Source: an uncultured Finegoldia sp. (GTDB lineage Bacteria > Bacillota > Clostridia > Tissierellales > Peptoniphilaceae). From it: DNA of 18,066 nucleotides. Of this stretch, positions 1-5,922 are shown in pieces. Each line of letters starts with the position of its first letter. The stretch's first letter is position 1. The stretch is taken from contig NZ_CAMXVC010000034.1 of the NCBI RefSeq assembly GCF_947252345.1, positions 1 to 18,066 of the forward strand, given 5' to 3'. A program made the translations under genes and the position numbers. The notes below the pieces were generated by a model, which was not told the origin of the DNA, ran no database searches, and saw nothing but the letters and a program-made list of their open reading frames with translations.

Positions 1-95
1 GGTTTGGCAAGTTTGGTACGCTTGGTGTTGTTGTTCCTGGTTTTGTTGTTCCTGGGTTTGTTGTTCCTGGTTTTGTTCCTTCACCCGGTTTTGTT
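1..95 (-). repeat. Left arm of an inverted repeat shared by both surface-protein genes
   Basis: Read on the minus strand, this segment encodes KPGTTNPGTTKPGTTTPSVP followed by NLPN. It matches 17950-18046 of the plus strand at most positions; by eye roughly 9 differences occur over the last 85 bases. The two genes thus share nearly the same coding DNA for the end of their wall region, in inverted orientation about 18 kb apart. The homology may continue beyond both window edges. Confidence 0.88.
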
Positions 96-3000
96 CCTTC
101 ACCTGGTTTTGTTCCTTCACCCGGTTTTGTTCCTTCACCTGGTTTTGTTCCTTCGCCTGGTTTTGTTCCTTCACCTGGTTTTGTGCCTTCGCCTGGTTTT
201 GTGCCTTCGCCTGGTTTTGTGCCTTCGCCTGGTTTAGTTCCTTCACCTGGTTTTGTTCCCGGTTGTTCAGGTGTTGGTGTAGAAGTATCTGAATTTTCAT
301 TTTTTTCATACTCAAATGCCAAGTCATAGATTGACATACTATCCACCTTGACATTTACTTTTTTTATATCTTGTTTGTCTTGTTCGAAAGGAACTTCTTT
401 TATAATTTTTCCATTTTTTGTAAGGTAAGCTTTCTTCACAGTTTTACCATTGTGAATTATTTTTAGAATGTTGAAATTACCTTTTGCTACTTTTGACACT
501 TCACATCTTCTAGGATTTATAAGATGAATTTCAAAAATATCAACATCTTTATTCTTAAATTCTTCAACAGTTTCTTTTTTTATGTGACCAGTTGCTAGCA
601 ATAAATCTTTGAAATTCATTCCCGTTACTATTGTATTTCCTTTTGAACAAATAACCTTGCTATTATTTTTATTAATGTCTTTAATATCTATTAATTGTAA
701 TTTAAGTACAGATCTACAAGTAGAATGGTCATACACGTATTTTCCACGACCTGATGCCAATGGGTCTTTTCCTGTTCTTTCAGATTTATCCTTGACAGTC
801 AATGGGAAGTTTTCAATTCCAAATTTATTGGAAGGATCTTCAAAACTAACAGCGTATTGTATATCTTCCAATAAATCAACGCTTATTTTTCCGTTTTTTA
901 CAGGAACTTTTATTTTTTCAAATTGACTAGTAAGAATTACATTTCCAGCTCCATGATATAGTCCAGAGCCAATACAAACAGGAATTTCAAAGTGTATTTT
1001 TTCCTTGTTTTGTTCTCCAGATTTTAATTCTTTTACATTAATTTTTTCAATATTTGTAGATACACTGTCTTCGTATTTTTTACTAGTTCTATTTCTTACA
1101 GGGAAATTTCCTTCTCCATTAGGTTTAATATACAATTGATTAACTTCTAGATCATAAGGTTTATCGGAAATAGTGTATTTTTTATCAGTACAGTAAATAA
1201 TATATGTGTCATTTTCATACAAGCTCAAAGAAGGAAATACTCCATTCTTCGCAGTAACATCGCCAAAATATTCTTGTTTTGTTCCATTGAATAACTTGAA
1301 TTGAACGTCTTCTGATAATTTTTGACCATTTACATCATAAATTTGCAATTCTTTTGTATTAACCTTATTATTTGAGAAATGACATTCTTGAGATGGACAT
1401 GGACGCTCACCGGCTTCATTTCCAGGTTTTTCAGGTTGAGGGTTAGTTTTCTTAGTAGTAATATTTAAAGTTTCTAATTTCTTGTCATTAGAGTAAAGAT
1501 TATATACTTTTTGTCCCATAAAGTTATTTTCTTTTTTCAAAATGAAAGAGATATCTTTCATTTCGTATTTTTCATCCACTAATTTCAAAGTGTATGATTT
1601 TTTAGGATCTAATTTCAAATTCAAAGATCCATTTTTGTCAGTAGCTATATCAGTAGTGATATTATCTGAAATTAATTGGAATTTAATTCCCTTTTTATAA
1701 TGTTCACCATCTATACTTACAGAAACAGCTTTTTCTTCTAATTCAACAGTTGGATTTTCAGGTTGAGGGTTAGTTTTCTTAGTAGTAATATTTAAAGTTT
1801 CTAATTTCTTGTCATTGGAGTAAAGATTATATACTTCAGTTCCCATAAAATTAGTTCCTTTTTTCAAAGTGAAAGAGACATCTTTCATTTCGTATTTTTC
1901 ATCGACTAATTTCAAAGTGTATGATTTTTTAGGGTCTAACTTCAAATTCAATGAACCGTTGTTGTCAGTAGCTATATCAGTAGTGACATTATCTGAAATT
2001 AATTGGAATTTAATTCCTTCTTGATATTTTTTTCCATCTATACTTACAGGAATAGCTTTTTCTTCTAATTCAAAAGTTGGATTTTCAGGTTGAGGGTTAG
2101 TTTTCTTAGTAGCAATATTTAAAGTTTCTAATTTCTTGTCATTAGAGTAAAGATTATATACTTTTTGTCCCATAAAGTTATTTTCTTTTTTCAAAATGAA
2201 AGAGATATCTTTCATTTCGTATTTTTCATCCACTAATTTCAAAGTGTATGATTTTTTAGGATCTAATTTCAAATTCAATGAGCCGTTGTTGTCAGTAGCG
2301 AGTTTTGTATTAGCTCCTTCTGTGATTAACTCAAATTTTATACCAGTAGGAGCAGGTTTGTTGTCGACATTTACAAGAACAGCTTTTTCTTCTAACTCAG
2401 TAGTCGGATTTTCGGGTTGAACCTGTTTTTGCTTAATTGATAGTGTTGTTACTTTTTTGTTTTTTTCATTAAACAAGGCTGAATTTCCAAAAAGAGAGGA
2501 TGTATCTTTTTTAAGAGAAAGCTTCACATCATCCATTTCGTACTTATCATTTTTTAATTTAATAGTAGCTGTTTCATTATTTTTAATATCAAAGTACAAT
2601 TTAGATTTTTCACTCTTGATTTTTTCTGTTTTATTACCTATTGTAACTTCGAATTCTAATTCATCAGCAATGTCTTTTTCGTTACTTTTTAGTTCTAGTT
2701 GTTGAGTATATTTACTAATAATAGATATTGTGTTTTTAATATCTTCATCATTTGAATCAGTAAAGCCATCTTTTGTTTTAACAAACATAAAGCCTTCTTC
2801 TTCGTTATCTTCAAAATTATCGTTTTTAACTTTTAGCGAATAATTTTTTCCTTCTTCAAACTTGATACCAGAAAGAACGCCGTTTTTTGTCGTAAATTCA
2901 CCGATTTTAACAGGGTTTCCACCATTAAATGAACTTAGAGTAAAGGTAACATCCTTTTTTATTGGTCTTTCATATTGGTCAACAACTCTTAGGCTGTTGG

Positions 3001-3127
3001 AATCTAATTTTTGCTCAACGCTTGTTGATGTTGGAACTGATTGAGCGTAACTTTTGTCAATTGACAATGAACTGGTCGATGTTATTATCATACTAAACAA
3101 AAGAAATTTTGCTATTAATTTTTTCAT
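1..3127 (-). CDS. Large secreted repeat surface protein, C-terminus cut by window edge
   Basis: An open frame runs from ATG at 3127-3125 to the left edge: 1042 codons and no stop. The start follows AAGGAG and opens a signal peptide (MKKLIAKFLLFSMIITSTSS) with probable cleavage after the nearby SYA-Q, so the protein is exported. Visible regions: an N-terminal beta-rich domain (about 40-120), a diverged repeat (about 150-235), and three near-identical 109-residue repeats (about 240-566). Each repeat holds a KSYTLKLVDEKYEMKD core, suggesting a Cna-B/transthyretin-like beta sandwich. A further related domain follows, then an unfamiliar region (about 570-940) with seven cysteines, a TPTPEQPG linker, ten KPGEGT units and a Thr/Pro tail. 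The wall anchor, presumably LPXTG, would lie outside the window. By analogy this is a wall-anchored adhesin or stalk, but no ligand-binding domain is recognised. It is well separated from the rhodanese gene by a terminator hairpin. The export and repeat reading is secure; function is unknown. Confidence 0.88.
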   Translation of the reverse strand, partial: MKKLIAKFLLFSMIITSTSSLSIDKSYAQSVPTSTSVEQKLDSNSLRVVDQYERPIKKDVTFTLSSFNGGNPVKIGEFTTKNGVLSGIKFEEGKNYSLKVKNDNFEDNEEEGFMFVKTKDGFTDSNDEDIKNTISIISKYTQQLELKSNEKDIADELEFEVTIGNKTEKIKSEKSKLYFDIKNNETATIKLKNDKYEMDDVKLSLKKDTSSLFGNSALFNEKNKKVTTLSIKQKQVQPENPTTELEEKAVLVNVDNKPAPTGIKFELITEGANTKLATDNNGSLNLKLDPKKSYTLKLVDEKYEMKDISFILKKENNFMGQKVYNLYSNDKKLETLNIATKKTNPQPENPTFELEEKAIPVSIDGKKYQEGIKFQLISDNVTTDIATDNNGSLNLKLDPKKSYTLKLVDEKYEMKDVSFTLKKGTNFMGTEVYNLYSNDKKLETLNITTKKTNPQPENPTVELEEKAVSVSIDGEHYKKGIKFQLISDNITTDIATDKNGSLNLKLDPKKSYTLKLVDEKYEMKDISFILKKENNFMGQKVYNLYSNDKKLETLNITTKKTNPQPEKPGNEAGERPCPSQECHFSNNKVNTKELQIYDVNGQKLSEDVQFKLFNGTKQEYFGDVTAKNGVFPSLSLYENDTYIIYCTDKKYTISDKPYDLEVNQLYIKPNGEGNFPVRNRTSKKYEDSVSTNIEKINVKELKSGEQNKEKIHFEIPVCIGSGLYHGAGNVILTSQFEKIKVPVKNGKISVDLLEDIQYAVSFEDPSNKFGIENFPLTVKDKSERTGKDPLASGRGKYVYDHSTCRSVLKLQLIDIKDINKNNSKVICSKGNTIVTGMNFKDLLLATGHIKKETVEEFKNKDVDIFEIHLINPRRCEVSKVAKGNFNILKIIHNGKTVKKAYLTKNGKIIKEVPFEQDKQDIKKVNVKVDSMSIYDLAFEYEKNENSDTSTPTPEQPGTKPGEGTKPGEGTKPGEGTKPGEGTKPGEGTKPGEGTKPGEGTKPGEGTKPGEGTKPGEGTKPGTTNPGTTKPGTTTPSVPNLPN
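78..257 (-). repeat. Ten 18-bp units encoding KPGEGT
   Basis: Ten back-to-back 18-bp units read CCTTC(A/G)CC(T/C)GGTTTTGT(T/G) on the plus strand and encode the hexapeptide GEGTKP in the surface protein. Units differ mainly at third codon positions. Pro/Gly-rich hexapeptides like this usually form an extended stalk spanning the peptidoglycan. The same unit appears six times in the protease gene at the other end of the window. Copy number is probably variable by slippage or recombination. Confidence 0.95.
1431..2411 (-). repeat. Three tandem 327-bp (109-residue) repeats
   Basis: The sequence TCAGGTTGAG recurs at 1431, 1758 and 2085, with a variant at 2412, giving an exact 327-bp period and keeping frame. 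In protein order, copy A is about 2411-2085, B is 2084-1758 and C is 1757-1431. All contain the KSYTLKLVDEKYEMKD core and a YNLYSNDKKLETLNI end, and each copy is joined to the next by a KKTNPQPENPT-type linker. Copies A and C match each other better in one part of the repeat, and B and C match better in another. A diverged fourth copy lies at about 2412-2740, with KNDKYEMDDVKLSLKK in place of the core. Confidence 0.93.
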
Positions 3128-3153
3128 AAAAACTCCTTTATACATTTTGACAT

Positions 3154-3184
3154 AAAATTGGGCAATCTATGATTGCCCAATTTT
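3154..3184 (-). terminator. Hairpin terminator of the rhodanese gene
   Basis: A perfect 14-bp stem (AAAATTGGGCAATC at 3154-3167 against GATTGCCCAATTTT at 3171-3184) closes a 3-nt loop. On the minus strand it lies 22 bases after the rhodanese stop codon and ends in TTTT, as expected for a rho-independent terminator. It also sits only about 27 bases upstream of the repeat-protein start codon. The downstream gene therefore needs either a promoter inside this short gap or read-through. Confidence 0.7.
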
Positions 3185-3205
3185 GTATTTGATTCAATTG
3201 TGTTA

Positions 3206-3736
3206 TTATTTGCTAGCTGAGCCTTCTACTTTATATCCGGCGTCCATCCACGCAACGATTCCACCTGGATGACGGTAAACATTTGTGAATCCAGCTTCTT
3301 TTGCAAGAACTGCTCCGACATCGCTTCTTGCGCAGCCGACAAATCCGCAATAAACAACGACAGTTTTGTTTTTGTCATCGCCCAATGCTTTCAAGAAAGC
3401 TTCTTTTTGTTCTGGTTTTAATTCTTCTGCTTTCATTGGCAATTCTGCGTTAACAGCTCCTGGGATTCTGTTTTTTTCGAAAGATTTTGCAGGCATTGTG
3501 TCGACAATTACCATATCCTTTTTTTGTTCTACCCAAGAGTTCAAGTCTTCTGTCGATACTAATTGGTATCCACCTTTGTTGACAGCGTTGACAAGCTTCA
3601 AGCTTGCAGCTTCGATTTTTTGTTCGTTGCCGTCTTTTGCTGTGCCAGGGCCTTTAGCTCCGGCAGCTTTTTGACATCCTGTTGCCAATATCAATATCAT
3701 GGCAAATACAGTTAAAGTTTTAATTAATCTCTTCAT
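3206..3736 (-). CDS. Rhodanese-domain lipoprotein
   Basis: A 176-residue protein begins with a lipoprotein signal (MKRLIKTLTVFAMILILATG) followed by lipobox Cys21, so it should be lipid-anchored on the outer face of the membrane. After a linker it carries one rhodanese domain at about residues 60-170. The domain shows VIVDTM at the first strand, IPGAVNAELP and the active-site segment VVVYCGFVGCARS, then VYRHPGGIVAWMDAGY. Cys130 is the expected persulfide-carrying residue. The loop is longer than the classical CxxxxR, with Arg137 seven residues on and a second Cys135. Family members transfer sulfane sulfur, but the acceptor here is unknown. ATG at 3736 follows GAGGAGG. The gene looks monocistronic, with a terminator downstream. 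Domain assignment is strong; the physiological role is open. Confidence 0.9.
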   Translation of the reverse strand: MKRLIKTLTVFAMILILATGCQKAAGAKGPGTAKDGNEQKIEAASLKLVNAVNKGGYQLVSTEDLNSWVEQKKDMVIVDTMPAKSFEKNRIPGAVNAELPMKAEELKPEQKEAFLKALGDDKNKTVVVYCGFVGCARSDVGAVLAKEAGFTNVYRHPGGIVAWMDAGYKVEGSASK

Positions 3737-3807
3737 TAACTAATTCCTCCTCAATTTTTTTATATCATTATTATTATATCGTAAATTCTGACGGAAAAAT
3801 CGTTTTA

Positions 3808-3869
3808 TTTATTGAAATTTCCTATAAATGAGCTGTTTTTATGGTGATTCTTAGGAAATTTTCAATAAA
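3808..3869. repeat. Long imperfect inverted repeat
   Basis: TTTATTGAAATTTCCTA (3808-3824) is the reverse complement of TAGGAAATTTTCAATAAA (3852-3869), apart from one bulged base, across a 27-base spacer. It lies between the divergently transcribed rhodanese gene and the antiporter stub. It has no T-run like a terminator. It could be an operator, an RNA hairpin or a small palindromic element; nothing in the sequence decides between these. Confidence 0.7.
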
Positions 3870-3908
3870 TGATATTGTTTTTTGTGCGAATGAAATTTTT
3901 CGTTATGA

Positions 3909-3914
3909 TATACT
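3909..3914 (+). promoter_or_regulatory. Putative -10 box upstream of antiporter stub
   Basis: TATACT lies about 50 bases upstream of the stub's likely ATG in a GATATACTATAAG context. No convincing -35 hexamer stands at the right distance, so this is only a candidate. It would mean the upstream control region of the damaged gene survives. Confidence 0.35.
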
Positions 3915-3966
3915 ATAAGTAATTTTATTTTGTAATGTGAATTTTGTTGATAAAAAGGAGCAAATT

Positions 3967-4170
3967 ATGTATATTTTGATGGTTGCGATGGTGCTTTTGC
4001 TGGCGCTTTTGGCTGTAAAATTTTCGAATAAAATCGGCATTCCGTCTTTTTTGTTGTTTATTATTTTGGGGATTTCGTTTAATTTTTTAGGTGTCAAATT
4101 TGACAATTATAGATTTGTCGACCAATTTTCAAATATTGTACTTTTGATTATTTTGAAGAAATTTCTGTAA
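3967..4170 (+). pseudogene. Truncated K+/H+ (NhaP2/CvrA-type) antiporter, N-terminal stub
   Basis: A 67-residue frame starts at ATG 3967, six bases after AAGGAG. A GTG at 3937 would also be in frame but has no obvious ribosome binding site. The sequence MYILMVAMVLLLALLAVKFS, then NKIGIPSFLLFIILGISFN, matches the first two membrane helices of CPA-type cation/proton antiporters, which are normally several hundred residues long. The conserved start of helix three (FSNIVLLIIL) is present. The frame then switches abruptly to KKFL and stops. No further antiporter sequence lies between here and the CDF gene, so an internal deletion that joined the beginning of the gene to its last codons would explain it. 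Loss of function as a transporter is almost certain; a small membrane peptide could still be made. Confidence 0.72.
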
Positions 4171-4207
4171 ATTAAATTTAAACACGATTTTTCCGTGCGA
4201 TATTTGA

Positions 4208-4213
4208 TATAAT
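4208..4213 (+). promoter_or_regulatory. Putative -10 box of the CDF exporter gene
   Basis: TATAAT lies about 35 bases before the CDF start codon. The region where a -35 would be expected is CGATTT-like and weak. The gene may therefore be driven from here independently of the antiporter stub, possibly with an activator. Confidence 0.45.
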
Positions 4214-4246
4214 ATAAGGATTAAAACAATTTATGAAAGGACTGTT

Positions 4247-5428
4247 ATGATAGATTATTTGATTCACAAATTTGTTAAAAACCACGACGACACACAGAGC
4301 CTCAAAACACGCAGAGAGTACGGAAATTTGAGCAGTGCTGTGGGACTATCAATCAACTTGTTTTTGTTTTTGACAAAGCTAAGCATAGGATTACTAACCA
4401 ACTCCATCGCGATAATGGCAGACGCAATCAACAACTTGTCGGACTGTTTCAGCATCATCCTCATGGTTTTGAGCTTCAGTATGAGCACCAAACCCGCCGA
4501 TGAAAAGCACCCTTACGGACATTCCAGACTGGAATACATCTTCTCGTCGATGATTACAATAGTTGTCATCTACATCGGCGTCAAATTGGTAGTCGTATCC
4601 TTCAAGAAGATAATCCATCCGGAAATTATCACATTCAACATCTACTCGATTTTGGTTCTTGTGGTAGCAATAGCGGCGAAGTTTTGGCTAAGCAAATTCT
4701 ACTATAAAATATCGAAAAAAATAGACTCCGACTTACTGATGGCGACATCCGTAGACTCACGAAGTGACTGCATATCGACATCCATCGTACTAATCTCAGT
4801 CGTTGTGTTTGCATTGACAAAGCTAAACGTCGACGCATACATCGGATTGTTGGGAGGTATCATCATAATCAAAAACGGATTCGAAATGATAACCGACACA
4901 GTCGACAAAATACTGGGAACAGGAGCATCGAGGAAATTCGAACGAGAAATCTTGGAATTTGTAGAAGGATATGACGGAATATACGGAGCTCACGATTTGA
5001 GAGTGCACGATTACGGCCCTGGTCACATATTCATCACAGTTGACGTGCAAGTCGACAGCAAAAAAGAATTTATCAAGCTGCACTCACTCGTCGACACGAT
5101 AGAACGAGATTTGATAGAAAAAAAGGGAATCTACTCCACAATCCATATGGACCCACTGCAAATCGACAATCCGAAAGTTGACCGCCTCGAAAAAATGGTC
5201 ACAGACATAATCAAAAATATGAATAAAGATTGGATATTAAATGATTTCAGAATCGCCGACAAAAAAGACACCATCGAGATGATATTCGACATACGAGTTG
5301 ACATCAAAGAAAAAATGCGTGACGAAGAAATCGTCGACACAGTCAAAACGAAAATCCAGTCACATGATATGAGATACTACCCAATCATCGCTATATCCAG
5401 AGGATATCAAAGAAAAAACTTCTATTAG
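4247..5428 (+). CDS. mntE: CDF-family metal exporter, MntE-like (probable Mn2+ efflux)
   Basis: A 393-residue cation diffusion facilitator, which exports divalent metal across the membrane in exchange for protons. Six membrane segments occupy about residues 28-220. The metal site is visible: helix 2 carries NNLSD (Asn62, Asp66) and helix 5 carries DSRSD (Asp170, Asp174). Zinc CDFs use His-Asp or Asp-Asp with His-Asp. The Asn-Asp/Asp-Asp set is the one described for the manganese exporter MntE of streptococci, whose length is about the same. KHPYGHSRLEY is the conserved cytoplasmic loop. The C-terminus holds the usual ferredoxin-like dimer domain (about 230-310, with ending IHMDPL) and a further domain of about 75 residues. 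ATG 4247 follows AAAGGA. A terminator follows directly, so the gene is monocistronic. Family is certain; Mn selectivity is inferred from the four residues. Confidence 0.85.
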   Translation: MIDYLIHKFVKNHDDTQSLKTRREYGNLSSAVGLSINLFLFLTKLSIGLLTNSIAIMADAINNLSDCFSIILMVLSFSMSTKPADEKHPYGHSRLEYIFSSMITIVVIYIGVKLVVVSFKKIIHPEIITFNIYSILVLVVAIAAKFWLSKFYYKISKKIDSDLLMATSVDSRSDCISTSIVLISVVVFALTKLNVDAYIGLLGGIIIIKNGFEMITDTVDKILGTGASRKFEREILEFVEGYDGIYGAHDLRVHDYGPGHIFITVDVQVDSKKEFIKLHSLVDTIERDLIEKKGIYSTIHMDPLQIDNPKVDRLEKMVTDIIKNMNKDWILNDFRIADKKDTIEMIFDIRVDIKEKMRDEEIVDTVKTKIQSHDMRYYPIIAISRGYQRKNFY

Positions 5429-5434
5429 AGTACA

Positions 5435-5472
5435 AATCACATTCTCAGACAACGAGAGTGTGATTTTTTTTG
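5435..5472 (+). terminator. Rho-independent terminator after the CDF gene
   Basis: AATCACATTCTC and GAGAGTGTGATT form a 12-bp stem (one G-T pair) around a seven-base loop, followed by eight T residues. It starts six bases after the CDF stop codon. Confidence 0.9.
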
Positions 5473-5665
5473 TGGAAAAAATCGGGATGAAATTTCAGAA
5501 AAAAACAAACCATTCTTAGAACTTTCGCCTCACAAAAAATCAAACGTTAACACAAAAATGACATTTGAAAATTTGTATCTAAATAGATAAAAGCACATAA
5601 ATATATAAGCATAATTTCTTTTATTTTATTCAAAAAGAAATGTACTTTAATAAAAAAATATTTAC

Positions 5666-5694
5666 TTGACATTAAACGTTTTTATGTTTAAAAT
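5666..5694 (+). promoter_or_regulatory. Promoter of the peptide-importer operon
   Basis: TTGACA (5666-5671) and TAAAAT (5689-5694) are separated by exactly 17 bases, which fits a housekeeping sigma-A promoter. The start of transcription would fall near 5701, leaving a leader of about 220 bases. The same two hexamers with the same spacing precede the protease gene. Confidence 0.78.
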
Positions 5695-5777
5695 TTAGAT
5701 TATAGGGAAGATTTTTTTAGGGGAATTGTTTGATACATAAAATCAATAAACATATTAACATTCAATATTTTTTCTTA

Positions 5778-5815
5778 AATAATTTCCACATATTTTAATA
5801 ATTTCCACATATTTT
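5778..5815 (+). repeat. Perfect 19-bp tandem duplication in the importer leader
   Basis: AATAATTTCCACATATTTT occurs twice without interruption or mismatch, at 5778-5796 and 5797-5815. It lies downstream of the promoter and about 110 bases before the start codon. Two adjacent copies nearly two helical turns long could bind a regulator on one face of the DNA, or could be a recent slippage product. Confidence 0.9.
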
Positions 5816-5922
5816 CACAACTAAATAAAATTTTAATTTTTCATGATGAAAAGGTTTATTCACAGGTAGTGATAAGTTTTACTTATTCAAAATACATTTT
5901 AAAACAAAAGAAGGGGGTAATT

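Larger units (their letters stand above)
5473..5922 (+). other. A+T-rich intergenic region with the peptide-importer promoter and a long leader
   Basis: This 450-base region has no credible gene. It holds, in order: an A+T-rich stretch without recognisable content (5473-5660), a near-consensus promoter (5666-5694), and a leader of roughly 220 bases up to the binding-protein start. The leader contains the perfect 19-bp tandem duplication at 5778-5815. It also contains a hairpin-like TTTTTCATGATGAAAA near 5838 and the palindrome ATAAGT-TTT-ACTTAT at 5872-5886. I recognise no known riboswitch. The length and these symmetric sites suggest regulation by a protein or by RNA structure. Confidence 0.6.

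Noticed and set aside
4..237. Leucine/valine-rich open frame on the plus strand
   Set aside because: It is a translation of the KPGEGT repeat read backwards, without ribosome binding site; the minus-strand surface protein explains the region.
78..257. Short regular repeats as a CRISPR array
   Set aside because: The 18-bp units are directly adjacent without spacers, and they stay in frame as KPGEGT codons.
5701..5922. Known riboswitch or T-box in the importer leader
   Set aside because: I could not find the conserved cores of T-box, SAM, TPP, FMN or cobalamin elements, and no terminator stands before the gene.
5869..5922. N-terminal extension of the binding protein from an upstream start
   Set aside because: It lacks a ribosome binding site and would bury the lipoprotein signal; the internal ATG at 5923 has AGAAGGGGG and opens a perfect lipobox signal.
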